The notes beneath the pieces are model-generated. The model did not search any database. It was not told the origin of the DNA and worked only from the letters and a program-made list of their open reading frames with translations. Shown piece after piece: positions 43,069 to 53,906 of a DNA stretch of 64,000 nucleotides. This DNA is from Eutreptiella sp. 'Long Island Sound 2002' (Eukaryota; Euglenozoa; Euglenophyceae; Eutreptiales; Eutreptiaceae): contig OZ038383.1 of NCBI GenBank assembly GCA_964036045.1, positions 41,934,354 to 41,998,353 of the forward strand, written 5' to 3'. The position numbers and the translations under genes are program-made. The stretch's first letter is position 1; every line of letters starts with the position of its first letter.

Positions 43069-45414
43069 CCTACCAGGACCGGCCCCCGCTGTGCCCCGTC
43101 CGCCTGTAACCCCTGCTGATTTACTCCGGATCAACGATTGCATTCCTCAATTTCAAGGGTCCAAATCCAAAAATATAGAAAATAAAATCCTCCTTCAACC
43201 CTGAATGGCAACCAGATCCCACAAGTACAGCAATAACCCAATTCACAATCCAAATCAGGCTGCGGGCTTTCGTTCAGCACATCGATTATCTCACGATGGC
43301 GGGCATGTGCAAGAATTGCACCAAGGAAGAAAGCCCTGAAATTGGCATATGAACACAAATAAAGCGAAGTTGGGGAAAGATGGAAACTTATACAATCACA
43401 GCCATAGACCCCTCATTCCCTGGACTCAAGACCTTCCCTTGACTCACCAACATGATGCCCTGAACCCAGTCCAATAAGATGGTTAAATGCCACATGTCAA
43501 AAGTCATTACATATACCCCAAAAATGTGTTCACTCCCAAGCCTATAAATCCTAGCCCAAGGGGGGAGGTGGCGTGTCATGGCCTAGAGTGGCACTCTGGA
43601 CCATGCCCTACCCTGACATAACCTTGGTTGGACTTGGGGTTGAATGGGCTTAGAGGAATGACCTATGAGTTTGAACTCATAACATGCCAAAAAACTGCCA
43701 ATTCACACCATATTGGCCATATATCACATATATGCTCAAAATTGAAGTTACCACCTATCCGAAAGCTCAAAGCATGCATGGAATCGAAGTCTAATATTCA
43801 TGGAGGATAGAGACCAAAGGCCAGTGCCCATGTACATCCCCATATTACTCTCGAAACCTCTTCGGATATGGGCGCCACGCACTGCCCAAGTCAGCCCATG
43901 CTCTTGAGACCAATTCCTGTGATCCTTCGTGCGCCAAGCCAAATGGAGTACGCGATCCGGCATATGGTGGTGTTCAACTCCAAAGCATATGCCAACATAT
44001 GAACAACATACCATGGTTAGACTCTCCAGAGGCCTCTTGCTGTTTGCTGACCAGGTAAGTACACAAAACGCAGAAATGAGCAAAAATTGAGGCCAAAAAC
44101 ATGAAAATATGACCAAATACAAAGTTGTCATGATAGTATATCTCTATGCTCACCCATGATATCCGCTCATGATTCAATACACAAATGATTGGAACCATTT
44201 GCGAACAATTCCCCCTCTTGGATCCCCAATCGGGCGCATGGAGATACCTTCGCCACTAATATCTACATGCCCCATGAAAATGGGAGTGCACCCATGGATC
44301 TCTTTGTCAAACATACCATGAGCAATACATACGCGGTAGACTTGGTCTAGCGCTTTGAATTCCACAATTGGGACATGGGCAAAGCCCTTGTCACGTATGG
44401 CTCCCCATCTCTTCGGCCACACGAAGATATATAACATGGGCGTGAGCATATCAAACATATACCATGCATACAACACATACCCTCAAAATATGGCTCCCAC
44501 CATGATATGCCATGTCCCTCCATTGACATAACTTCACGTTAAAAATACGTAGGAACCCAAGGAAAGTTGCTATGCAACCCCAACACTCATGCGGTACACT
44601 CGAAAGTCACAATAAAATGTTCGGTTGCACGGTCCAAGAGTTATATATCACTTTATACCCTCTTGACCATTATTCCTTGCTATATCGGGCATGTGTACAC
44701 ACCAAAGGCGTTTGATGCTTCCTAAATTAAGTTGAGACCAAGGCAGTTCCAACCCAACCTTTCTTATTCTCTTTCCTCACACTCGCTCGTAGATATGGCT
44801 CTTCAAAGTGGTCCCACGAATCGCTTTTGTTTCCCTTATATCTCCAAGTCAAATGGGTGGCAAGTATAAGGGAAACCTGATTCGGGCATAGGGAAAGGAG
44901 TACGACCACTCGAAGAAGTCCAAATCAAGTGCGGCGATGTCGAAGTCGAAAATCCGATTTCGACATCGCGAAAAATTCTGATTAAAATTTCGAGTGCTTA
45001 TTTAGAAAATTGCGGAAGCAACGAACCCTTTGCTGATGAAATCTGACCCTTCCACGGAGTATCCGCCAAAATATCTGGAAATAACAGTTAACCAATCGGT
45101 TAACGCAAAATCGCGAGCCAACTGACATTCGCTGATACATTGACTATCAGAACGAAAGGCTGAAAAATTACGGAAACATTATGATAATAAAACCCTGTTG
45201 ATTCCTGATATTCCGATATATAAATCTCCGCTGGCGGTGCCTCGGTTCTGAATATGGCCGCTCAGAGCCGGAATGGCCAAACCTATCACACTATCACATC
45301 GGGTTAGTTCAGGTGGACGGGAGAGTATGATATCAGCCAATGGCGGCTTGCCGGCACATAGATACACACCCCAAGTGACCCACAGATGGCCACCGGGGTC
45401 CGAACCGGCTTCAC
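43069..45414 (-). repeat. 3' LTR of the chromovirus
   Basis: 2346 bp, matching 53907-56252 with scattered substitutions (about 97-98% identity by eye) and no large indel. On the minus strand it begins TGAAGCCGG after the PPT. The other end is placed at CCTGGTAGG by the limit of similarity, so it lacks a canonical CA. AT-rich and non-coding; short open frames inside are not supported. Confidence 0.85.
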
Positions 45415-45428
45415 CCCCCTTCTCAGAG
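45415..45428 (-). other. Polypurine tract of the chromovirus
   Basis: On the minus strand, GAGAAGGGGGG lies directly before the TG that starts the 3' LTR, the expected place for the plus-strand DNA primer. Confidence 0.65.
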
Positions 45429-45806
45429 CGTTGTTACCGCTCGGAAGTCATTGAAGAGAGGACGGGAGGACCCCAATGGGCTCCAACCCCCCCCTCCATG
45501 TCCCAAGGACACATGGAGGCCCCACACACGTCGTAGGCGCCCCCCATGCCCCGAGGGAGGGGTGAGGACACTGATACTCAGCGCCCTACGCCATATCCGG
45601 TCTCCACTTGATCTAAAACATGGACCAAGGGGATCAAAGATAGAAAAACGTCGTCAGTCGACCTAAATAAGTATACCACAATGCAATATATATGTGGAGA
45701 TCGAGTGAAGGGGGTATATGGCCGATCAAGGCCGAAAAATCCCCGGATGAACGCCCTCACTTGTCTCCCCATTCACAGAAACAAACAAAATGCCAAGGGG
45801 GATCCA
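45429..45806 (-). other. Chromovirus 3' untranslated segment
   Basis: Between the pol stop and the PPT. No gene is seen. Confidence 0.5.
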
Positions 45807-48800
45807 TTACGGTGCTACAGCAGCAACCAAATGGACCAATACGTCCTTGACATCCAAAGAAATATTCTTTTTCTTTAGGTAGTCCATCCAGACCGTGGTG
45901 TACCTCGGCACAAAACTGCTCGGAGGTTCCCACGAGTCCCTGGATGCGGCGAATCCTTTCCAACGGACTTTATAAAGCCTACCCCCAGGCGTCCCCGGGT
46001 CCGGCTTGTCCGCCAGGATCTTCTCAGCGGTGAAGTCGTCGTCCTCACCCATTTCGTCCGAGTCCACATCGCCGGCCGTGAACTCGAAGGTGACGGGACG
46101 TCCGCTGGGGTCTGGTGCTCGGGGACGAAGCTGGGTATGGTCGCGGTCCAGGATCTTGTTATCCCCCACACGAACCGCATACACATCCTGCCCGACCTTC
46201 TGCACGATTACCCCCGGCACATACCAAGATGCCTGCCGATGCCTGGACAGGACATCCTTGTGGTGCCGCTCCACCCACACGGTGTCTTGAAGAGCATACT
46301 TCTGGACTTTTCCTTGCTTGAAGTACTTGGCCCTCTTGTCATGCTCGTCCTGAAGTGCCTTGCACACTTTGGCCGCCGTGTCGTCCGCCTCAGCCATCAT
46401 AGCATTCGCATCCCGGGCCACTTTGCCATGGTTCAACCACGGGAGATTGCGTGACACTCGATCCCGTAGGAACAGGATGCGATGGGGCGACAGTCCAGTG
46501 GGTCCCGGAAGGTGGTGATACGCTTGGAGCACTCTCCACAGCAATTTATACCAGTTCCGGCCCGGTTCGTCAATGTGCAGCTGGCGGAACTTCTCGAAAA
46601 TCTGCCGTCCGGCCACCTCAGCTCGGCCGTTCGACCGGCTGTGGTACGCCACGGTCTTGGCGTGCCGAATGCCCATGTGCTTGCACATCGTCTTGAACCA
46701 CGTCCCCACAAATTGACTGCCCCGATCGCTGCAGATGACAGCCGGGACATCAAAAATTGTCAGCCAATGCCTGATCATGGCATTAGCGACGGTCTTGGCC
46801 TGCAGCCCCACTCCATGCTTGTCCTTCTTGTCCTTCTTCTTGGACTTCTTGCCAGGAACCGCCACGATATACCCACTGTGCCTATCCACCGCCAGGATGA
46901 CACAGTCGTAGGTCTCTCCTTCCACGGTGACCTCAGGCATGGCGAATACATCCATGGCCACGGACCGCATAGGGGCCTCCGGTATAGCCGTGTACACCAG
47001 GTTGCCCGCTGTGGAGTGGTTGGGGCTCTTCGTGGCCCGACACACGGCACAGTCGCTGCAGTACCTATCCAGGATGGCGTAGTACCCCGGAGGGAAGTTG
47101 AAACGCCACTCCAGGTCCTGCTGCATCTTGTCTCGGCCAGGGTGCATGAGCTGGGCGTTGTGCCAATGGTCAATGAGCTCCTCCACTCGGTTCTCGGGCA
47201 CCAGCAGCTTGTCCTTGAGGAACAACTTGTCGCCATCCTCGGTCAAGCCCTCGGGCCATTCGTCGTCTGACGGGGCGCTCACGGCATTCCAGTACTTGCT
47301 CCAATGCTCGGATGCCGCATAGTCATCCGACCAGTCCTCTGTGAGCACCGACCTGACTAGCTCTACAGGGGCCACCATCCATTGCTCGAGGGTTTCCTCT
47401 CGAATAGCTTGGACGCGGGCGCCCTGGAACTTGGCCAGGTCTGTACGGTTTGCCATCACCACAAAACACTTGACCCCCTCTTGCTCCATGACCTTCTCCA
47501 TCTCGATGATGCGCTTGGCCTCCTCGGTTTCCTCGGCGTCCGCATGGCTGGATATGTCCATCCAAGCCTTGCCCGCGGGGTAGGCCCATCGACTGAGGCA
47601 ATCTGCCACAGTGTTGTCCTTCCCCGGGACGTATACGACGCTGAGGTCGAACTTGGCGAACGTCTCATGCCATCGGGCCCTCCTTGCCGCCGGTCCCGAG
47701 GGGGTGTCGACGTGCTCCTTGTGCCAGCTCTGCAAGGACTGATGGTCCGTGCAAACCACCACCGGTTGCAATCCGATGTGGCCAGACCACTTCCTGAGCG
47801 CACAAACAATCGCGTACGTCTCCTTCTCCCTCGCGGTCCAGGTGCAGCGTTGGCCCTCGGCCAGGATCCGGCTCCAGAACGCCACGGGTACATGTGACCC
47901 GTCGTCTCGGATCTGCTCGAGGACTGCCCCCACAGCATAGTCCGAGGCGTCCGTCCGTAGCACGAATCCCTTGTCCGGGTCCACCAGGAATAGCCCCAGT
48001 TGCCCCAGGAGTCGCTCCTTCAGGCGGCTGAACGCATCTTCGGCCTCAGGGGTCCAAGCAAGCTTCTTCTTGCTCCCCTTCCGGCCATCGAACTTGCCCA
48101 CTTGCAGCATCTTGTGCAGCGGCCCCGACAGTTCTGCATACATCCGGACGTAGCCCGAATAGTAGTTGCAGAACCCCATGAAGGATCGGAGTTCGCTGAT
48201 GGTCTGGGGCTTCTCCCAGTGGTGCAGGGACGCCAGCTTCCCAGGCATGGGACGGCGTTGCCCGTGACCAACCACGTGACCCGCGAACTCCACTTCCTTC
48301 ACGAAGAGTGAGGCTTTGGTGGGCTTGCACACCATGTTGTGCTTGTCCAACTCGCTGAGCACTCGGCGCAGATCCTTCTCATGCGCGTCGATGAGCTCGT
48401 CCTCAGTCATGTTCTCCGTGCCGGACGCGATGATGATGTCATCCACGAAGGGATCGGCACAGTCCCGGACAGGACCGAGTAGGTCCTCCATCATGCGCTG
48501 GAAAGCGGCGTTGCCATTCTTGGCGCCCATAGGCACCACTTTCCACTGCATGGACCCCGGCGGCGTCGACATCGCTGTGCAGGGCCTGGAGTCCGGGTGT
48601 AGCGGCATCTGGTGATAACCGTGTTTCAGGTCTAACACCGTGAAAATCCGCTTTTTCTGTTGTTTTTGGAGGATGGAGTCGATCAGGGCAAGCGAGTACG
48701 AGTCGTGCTCGGTCTGCTCGTTCAAACCTCTGTAATCAACCACCAACCTCCACTCGCCCTTCTCCTTCTTGGGCACGATGAAGGCTGGGCTGGCCCACTC

Positions 48801-50819
48801 ACTGTCGGAGGGTTCGATCCATCCCCGCTCAATGAACTCGGCCAACAGCTTCTTCATGGCTTCGGCCCGATCGCCCTGAAGTTGGTACTCCCGATGACGA
48901 TAGATCTTGGGGTTCGGCTTCAGCTTGATCTTCGCTGTGCCAAACCTCCCACGATCTGGAGGGTTCTTGTTGGCGACGCCACTGAATAGCCGCGGATAGG
49001 CCTTGGTCAGCCTCTCCTTCAGCTCGGCGACCTTCGGGTTCTCCTGGGCCTCTTCAGCCGCTTGCTTCGGTATGGATACAACTGACCGCACTGCGGTATA
49101 GGCCTCTTCCGGGTCCGAGTCCGACTTCTCCTCGTCTGATATGCCGTCTTCATCGTCGTGGGGTGCACTTCCCACCGATAATCTTCGAAAATTTGCGGCC
49201 TCGGGCTGGTGACTGTCGCTATCGACACCCATTCTTGGAAAATCCCATGTTGTTGGGTCCGACCCAACCGGACCATCGTATTGGTCCGCGATGTGATCCA
49301 TGACCCTCGCCACGAACTCATCCTTCTCGTACTTGCCGGTGACCAACATCTTGTCATCCCACCAATGCGGAGATGTGACCATGGCTCGCCTCCTCTTGGC
49401 TGCCACACGGTCGTGCATCCCCATCCGCATGTAGTTGACGACGTCGTCGATCTCGGCGTGGGACAGGACGTCAATGCCATCAATAGGCTGATCCGTCCCC
49501 TCCTTGGGCTCAAACATGACCTTCATGGGCACCTCCTCCACCCTACGGATGAATGCTTCATCACCCGTGGGCGGGGCTTGCGCCCCATCCACCAGGAAAG
49601 CCTTGGTACCCCACGCTTGACCCGGGGAGGGCATTGATACGCCCTTGGCGTCGATGAACAACTCCTCCTCTGGCTCGAATGACATCTCGTTCAGGGTGAT
49701 GGAGTCCAGCGTCGACTTGAGACCCTCCAGCGGACATGGGGTGGATCCTATGCCGGTTATGACCAGGATCCCCTTCGCCCTATCCGCGATGATCTTCTCC
49801 ACCGTACGTCTGGTATTTTCCAGGGAGCCATGCCAATACATGGGTCCCCACTCCTTCAAACCCCAATGCCTGTGCCAGGCTGAGTCTCCTCGATGCCAAT
49901 GCCTCCTACACTTCCGCAGAAGTGGGGCATCCCGGGAAGCAAAGACGTCCGTCTCGGGCGCTTCGGCTCCCAGCGTCTGGATCATCCTGGCATACACCTG
50001 CGGCGCCATTCCATACTCCGTGAGCTGAACTCCACGGTCTCCTCTGGACTTGGCACCCACAGCTTGCACCGCTTGAACGATCCGATCCTCTTCCTCAGCA
50101 TTCCATTGGGATGATCCGCATGCATAGTCCGTGGACAGCCATGTGAGGCATTCATCATCCTCCCGAACCAGCGTTGCGCGATGGGGAAGGGCTCCAATGG
50201 CGTTGGTCACCATGAAATCATACCCCATAATCATATCCCAATCAGTGATGTCGGCCACATAGAAGTTCCCGGATAGAGTACTTCTCTTCGCCTGATCAGG
50301 GCGGTTCAAGCGCTCATGTTCCCAGAATTCCATACTGATAGTGGCCTCATGGGTGCCACCACCCATGATCTCTCCATTGGCGACCTTCAGGCGGACCGGT
50401 CTCTGGCTGGGCTGCAAGACTTTCTCCTTGAACAACCCTCTCCGGACCAGGCTCACCTGGGCACCCGTATCCACTAACACATCCACCACCTTCTCCTCTC
50501 GTCCGCACCGTACTCGCACTTTCAAGTGCAACTGCCGCTCGTCGCCATGAGGTGTATGGACGACTCTCATGGCATGCAACTCTAGCACGTCCGGGTGCAT
50601 CAGGACTTCAAGGGTATGGTCACGGATGGTGTAGATCTTGGGTTGGTCCTGCCCGTCCAGGGGGCTCTCCGTGGTCGCTCCTTCCTTCTTGCCATGTCCC
50701 GTACCCACATGTACTTCCCTTGGCAGGGCGCTCCAGGGGTTGGGATTGGCGAAACTCAGTGGTTTTGGCTCTTCTGGAGCCTTCTTCGGCACCCGATGTG
50801 CCTTCGCTTTCTCTGGGAT
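45807..50819 (-). CDS. pol: Chromovirus pol polyprotein
   Basis: About 1661 codons from the first usable start (GTG near 50792; first in-frame ATG about 65 codons later). Domains in order: aspartic protease (DTGA at 50460-50471); a segment at 49706-49958 like the VDLFASR box of DIRS-type elements; RT (VVDYRGLN, VLDLKHGYHQMPL, catalytic FVDD at 48439-48450); RNase H (RTDASDYAVGAVLEQ near 47940-47980); integrase (HHCC zinc finger ending CSDCAVC near 47040; DDE residues in MDVFAM, CSDRGSQF and NGRAEVAGR); and a chromodomain (YKVRWKGFAASRDSWEPPSS, about 45900-46010). All catalytic residues that I can check are present. It is in the gag frame, after stops at 50928, 50874 and 50820. Confidence 0.9.
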   Translation of the reverse strand: MPEKAKAHRVPKKAPEEPKPLSFANPNPWSALPREVHVGTGHGKKEGATTESPLDGQDQPKIYTIRDHTLEVLMHPDVLELHAMRVVHTPHGDERQLHLKVRVRCGREEKVVDVLVDTGAQVSLVRRGLFKEKVLQPSQRPVRLKVANGEIMGGGTHEATISMEFWEHERLNRPDQAKRSTLSGNFYVADITDWDMIMGYDFMVTNAIGALPHRATLVREDDECLTWLSTDYACGSSQWNAEEEDRIVQAVQAVGAKSRGDRGVQLTEYGMAPQVYARMIQTLGAEAPETDVFASRDAPLLRKCRRHWHRGDSAWHRHWGLKEWGPMYWHGSLENTRRTVEKIIADRAKGILVITGIGSTPCPLEGLKSTLDSITLNEMSFEPEEELFIDAKGVSMPSPGQAWGTKAFLVDGAQAPPTGDEAFIRRVEEVPMKVMFEPKEGTDQPIDGIDVLSHAEIDDVVNYMRMGMHDRVAAKRRRAMVTSPHWWDDKMLVTGKYEKDEFVARVMDHIADQYDGPVGSDPTTWDFPRMGVDSDSHQPEAANFRRLSVGSAPHDDEDGISDEEKSDSDPEEAYTAVRSVVSIPKQAAEEAQENPKVAELKERLTKAYPRLFSGVANKNPPDRGRFGTAKIKLKPNPKIYRHREYQLQGDRAEAMKKLLAEFIERGWIEPSDSEWASPAFIVPKKEKGEWRLVVDYRGLNEQTEHDSYSLALIDSILQKQQKKRIFTVLDLKHGYHQMPLHPDSRPCTAMSTPPGSMQWKVVPMGAKNGNAAFQRMMEDLLGPVRDCADPFVDDIIIASGTENMTEDELIDAHEKDLRRVLSELDKHNMVCKPTKASLFVKEVEFAGHVVGHGQRRPMPGKLASLHHWEKPQTISELRSFMGFCNYYSGYVRMYAELSGPLHKMLQVGKFDGRKGSKKKLAWTPEAEDAFSRLKERLLGQLGLFLVDPDKGFVLRTDASDYAVGAVLEQIRDDGSHVPVAFWSRILAEGQRCTWTAREKETYAIVCALRKWSGHIGLQPVVVCTDHQSLQSWHKEHVDTPSGPAARRARWHETFAKFDLSVVYVPGKDNTVADCLSRWAYPAGKAWMDISSHADAEETEEAKRIIEMEKVMEQEGVKCFVVMANRTDLAKFQGARVQAIREETLEQWMVAPVELVRSVLTEDWSDDYAASEHWSKYWNAVSAPSDDEWPEGLTEDGDKLFLKDKLLVPENRVEELIDHWHNAQLMHPGRDKMQQDLEWRFNFPPGYYAILDRYCSDCAVCRATKSPNHSTAGNLVYTAIPEAPMRSVAMDVFAMPEVTVEGETYDCVILAVDRHSGYIVAVPGKKSKKKDKKDKHGVGLQAKTVANAMIRHWLTIFDVPAVICSDRGSQFVGTWFKTMCKHMGIRHAKTVAYHSRSNGRAEVAGRQIFEKFRQLHIDEPGRNWYKLLWRVLQAYHHLPGPTGLSPHRILFLRDRVSRNLPWLNHGKVARDANAMMAEADDTAAKVCKALQDEHDKRAKYFKQGKVQKYALQDTVWVERHHKDVLSRHRQASWYVPGVIVQKVGQDVYAVRVGDNKILDRDHTQLRPRAPDPSGRPVTFEFTAGDVDSDEMGEDDDFTAEKILADKPDPGTPGGRLYKVRWKGFAASRDSWEPPSSFVPRYTTVWMDYLKKKNISLDVKDVLVHLVAAVAP
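45880..46060 (-). other. Chromodomain at the C-terminus of pol
   Basis: AEKILADK, then LYKVRWKGF and DSWEPPSSFV, the standard chromodomain core with aromatic positions. In chromoviruses this domain tethers the integrase to modified histones and steers insertion to heterochromatin. Confidence 0.85.
49706..49958 (-). other. DIRS-like 'VDVFASR' segment between protease and RT
   Basis: Pol residues about 279-362: ETDVFASRDAPLL, DSAWHRHW, GPMYWHGSL, ADRAKGILVITGIGSTP. This spacing (D-x-FASR, then D-A/S, then W, then a hydrophobic strand ending in P) resembles the region after RNase H in DIRS/Ngaro-type polyproteins. Its position before RT in a Ty3/gypsy pol is unexpected. Family assignment is from memory of the motif only. 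Confidence 0.45.
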
Positions 50820-50927
50820 TCAACTGATTTTCGGAGGAGAGACCTCCGAGGTCCCACTCCAGTGGGGGCTCCTCTAGACTTGGCTTCCCGCAGCCCCTTC
50901 CGGCTGCGATCCGCCAGGACTTTGTCC

Positions 50928-53675
50928 TCAACGTTGCTGGGCTTTGAGTTCCTCCAACGTCCTCAACATGTCCTCAGCAACTTCTCCGATCGACCTCACT
51001 CGTCGGTCTTGACCAGGTCCACCACCATAGCCTCTTCCCCTGCCTTTTCCTTGGCCTTTGCCTTGGCCTTTTCCCCCGTCTCCGCCCTTCGCCTTCCAAT
51101 CGGAAATCCGCTGCTCCTTGGGCTTCTTCTCGGGGTGGGCGGCGAAGTAGGCCTTCTTGTCCGCCTCATACACCTTGCACTGACGCTGGTCGTGTGCATG
51201 GTTGTTTCCCTTGCCATAACAGACCCAGCACCCATCGTGCTGAGACCTGTACTCTCGGAACGAGAGCGGTGGGTTCCCGATCCTTCTTGGCTCTTTGCCC
51301 CTTGGTCCCGCCCGGCTCCATCTGGACCGATCCTGCCCATTGTTCTTCACGTTGTGCGCCACAAACGCGAAGAAATGGGCCTCCTCGTGATCCTCCCAGG
51401 ACCAGTGGTCTTGGCCACTTCCACTACCATCCTCCGCGGAGTTGGCCGTGTCCCCCTGGATCTCCCGATGATGGCGGTCTTCTCGGTGGCCTCGTTGTCC
51501 ATGACCATGTCGATCCTGCACGTGGGCCTCCTTCTTCGCATTGAGCTTCAGCTCCACCGTGATGTACTTCACGATCTCGTCCAGACTCATGCGGGCGAAG
51601 ATGACTTGCATCCTCAATGGCTCCCCGCGCCTCGACTCCAGGTTGTTGAGGCGCAGCAACCTTTGCCCCATGGAGTCTCCAAATACCTCCACGTACACGG
51701 CGTTCTTCAGGCCCAACATCCGGTTGGGTTCGCCCAGGTTCCTCCTGAAGAACTCCATGATACCCGCATGGGTATCCTCCGCCGCCATAATCCTCACCGC
51801 CACGCGCTTCTTCGCGCGCTTCTTCTCCTCGTCCTCCACTCTCCTCTTCCAGTTGCCGGGGAGGACGTCCTTCAGGAGGTGGCGGATCTCGCTGGCCTCG
51901 TTCCAATCCTCCACCAGCTTGAGGCATCTGCGGTATTTCCGCAGATACCGGTTCCACTCCCGGACCCGCAACTCACCGCGGTCCAGCGGCAGCGGAATGA
52001 ACCACAGGTCCTCCAGCTTCTTGTTCGGAGCGTCCACCCGCTCCTCATCCTCCAGCCACTGAAGGCAGGCCTGCTCCGTACGGATCAATCCTTCTCGGAT
52101 CTGATCCCGCAGCTCCTCCTTCAGGTCCTGCGCCAGGCGGTGTGGGAATGTCCGGCATACCCACTTATCCCGCGGCGCTGCCCGCATCTCGCCGACGACC
52201 TCCTCGGCGAAGTCCTCCCAGTCCAGGATGAAGTCATCCAGGTTGGACGGGTTCCCGTCGTAATAGGGGATCTTAATTCCCCTGAGATCGTCAATCCTGA
52301 TGGCGTCTCCGACGTCTCCAGCCACCACTCCACCGAGAGGGATACCACCTGTGGCCGGGGGGTTTGAGTACACTCCCCGTAAATCCCTCTCCTCCATGGA
52401 GTGCGGTCCAGTTGGGCCTGATCCCATGGTGTTCGGAATGCGGGAAGGACTTGCTCCATCGACCGTCCATATCCCCGTATTGGGGTTCTTCGCCCACATG
52501 TTTCCGCTTGGATGGCCTCGACCATGTCCGTCGGCGCTTCCCATGGTTCGCCCCTGCATGGTCTGGTTCTGGATCCCGATCTTCTCTTCCGCATAGACAA
52601 CCATATTCGTCGTGATCGGTACATCCTGGGCGGCATGGGACATCTGTACCGTCAGGCTCCTCGGGTCCGTGGTTACGTGCCCTTCCCGCATGGACCCAGC
52701 CGGTGCCGTATGTTCCCCGAGCATTGTGGATTCGCTGAACATGGGAACAAACGGCAGCGCACCCGGGTCAACACGCGGAGGCGCGTAGGGTGCCTCTGCA
52801 GGGCCGCCCATGGGTTTCTCCATGGCGCTCCTGAGGGTCTTAACCCGCTCCACCAGCTCTACCGCAGCCGGCTTTGCCGGGAGCTCCGGACCTGAGGCGA
52901 GGGGCTGTCGCTCCTCTAGCCTTCTCAGGCGTCCCGACATGTCCTCCACTAAGTGGAGGAGGCTGTCCACCACTTGCTGCTGCTTCTGCAGGGCCAGCTC
53001 CAGATTCTCCCGGTACCGGGCCTGATCCGCTCGCAGCTCCTCCATGTGGTTCTCCGCGGCCGACTGGTCGTCCAGGATCCCCGCGACGTCCTCCTCTAGA
53101 GCGTCCTTGGCCTTGTCCAGGCGGTCAAGGTGATGCACGATGGCGTCCATCCCCATCTTCGGGTACTTGCCCATGAGGAAGGACAGGTGCTCGCAGTGGC
53201 ACGCAGCGTGCTTTCCGCCGGATTCAGCGCAACCCGCGGTTCCCGGCGCCTCAGACTCATCGCCCATGGGTGTATCGCCTATGGCGTCCGTCTCTGGTCC
53301 CGTGTGCCGGGGCACAGGTGCCGTCCGGGCCCTGGCTGGCCTCTCCAAGCCCTCGGCGTCGTGCTGCAGGGCGGGCTCGGGGGCCGTATGCGCCCTGGCG
53401 ATCTGCGCGGGCGTCTCCGACTCCGAAGGTGGCTCGTAGGCTGTCCGATAGCCCTCGGAGTGCCCCTCGGATTCCCACAGCCTGACCGGGCTGGGGTCCG
53501 TGTCCATAGCCCCGGCGTCCCTTGCCGCGGACTTGGGTGACCCGCGCTTCCGGTAGCGCCGGGCCCGTCCTCCACTGCTGCCTGAATGGCAGGCCTCATC
53601 AGAGTCCTCCGCGGCGGAGCGGAGGTTGCATGCCTTTCGACAGCGACACTCACACATGGAGACCAGGTGCTCCAT
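50928..53675 (-). CDS. gag: Chromovirus gag
   Basis: About 915 codons from ATG 53673-53675 to TGA 50928-50930. The frame is open further upstream into the LTR, but that part covers the PBS and is probably leader. The N-terminus is Cys/Arg-rich, followed by a long coiled coil (LDRLDKAKDALEEDVAGI; about 53000-53130), a linker, and a capsid-like region (IKIPYYDGNPSNLDDFILDW; TFPHRLAQDLKEELRD; CLQWLEDEERVD) typical of Ty3 gag. A zinc knuckle of form C-x2-C-x8-H-x4-C (CWVCYGKGNNHAHDQRQC) lies near 51178-51232, and a G/K/R-rich tail follows. It packages the element RNA in virus-like particles. Confidence 0.85.
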   Translation of the reverse strand: MEHLVSMCECRCRKACNLRSAAEDSDEACHSGSSGGRARRYRKRGSPKSAARDAGAMDTDPSPVRLWESEGHSEGYRTAYEPPSESETPAQIARAHTAPEPALQHDAEGLERPARARTAPVPRHTGPETDAIGDTPMGDESEAPGTAGCAESGGKHAACHCEHLSFLMGKYPKMGMDAIVHHLDRLDKAKDALEEDVAGILDDQSAAENHMEELRADQARYRENLELALQKQQQVVDSLLHLVEDMSGRLRRLEERQPLASGPELPAKPAAVELVERVKTLRSAMEKPMGGPAEAPYAPPRVDPGALPFVPMFSESTMLGEHTAPAGSMREGHVTTDPRSLTVQMSHAAQDVPITTNMVVYAEEKIGIQNQTMQGRTMGSADGHGRGHPSGNMWAKNPNTGIWTVDGASPSRIPNTMGSGPTGPHSMEERDLRGVYSNPPATGGIPLGGVVAGDVGDAIRIDDLRGIKIPYYDGNPSNLDDFILDWEDFAEEVVGEMRAAPRDKWVCRTFPHRLAQDLKEELRDQIREGLIRTEQACLQWLEDEERVDAPNKKLEDLWFIPLPLDRGELRVREWNRYLRKYRRCLKLVEDWNEASEIRHLLKDVLPGNWKRRVEDEEKKRAKKRVAVRIMAAEDTHAGIMEFFRRNLGEPNRMLGLKNAVYVEVFGDSMGQRLLRLNNLESRRGEPLRMQVIFARMSLDEIVKYITVELKLNAKKEAHVQDRHGHGQRGHREDRHHREIQGDTANSAEDGSGSGQDHWSWEDHEEAHFFAFVAHNVKNNGQDRSRWSRAGPRGKEPRRIGNPPLSFREYRSQHDGCWVCYGKGNNHAHDQRQCKVYEADKKAYFAAHPEKKPKEQRISDWKAKGGDGGKGQGKGQGKGRGRGYGGGPGQDRRVRSIGEVAEDMLRTLEELKAQQR

Positions 53676-53883
53676 GTCATGTCCTCCTCTTCCCGAGTGT
53701 CGTTCTTCTCTTCGGGCTTCAACTTCCGGAGTTCGCCATGCTCTTGAACGTCTCGGTCCTTCTATGGCTCCAATCTCCGGCGTGGTCTCCACCGAGTCCA
53801 CAATACGCACCCGGGGCGTACTTGGGCAGGGCTCATAAGGGCCCAAGTCCCCGGGTCGGCGGTTGGTAGGGGCAGCAGGTAAG
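53676..53883 (-). other. Chromovirus 5' leader
   Basis: Short leader between the PBS and the gag ATG. The gag frame is open through it, but I see no conserved protein. Confidence 0.45.
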
Positions 53884-53895
53884 CCTCTGCTACCA
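53884..53895 (-). other. Primer binding site, complementary to initiator tRNA-Met
   Basis: On the minus strand, TGGTAGCAGAGG is an exact complement of the last 12 nt of an initiator tRNA-Met that ends CCTCTGCTACCA. It lies 11 nt after the end of LTR similarity. Confidence 0.75.
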
Positions 53896-53906
53896 TAAAG
53901 AAGGTC

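Noticed and set aside
41974-43119. Arg/Pro-rich plus-strand frame overlapping the LINE D ORF1/ORF2 junction
   Set aside because: Mostly an out-of-frame shadow. Only its last part (about 42890-42960) coincides with frameshifted endonuclease sequence, which is described under ORF2.
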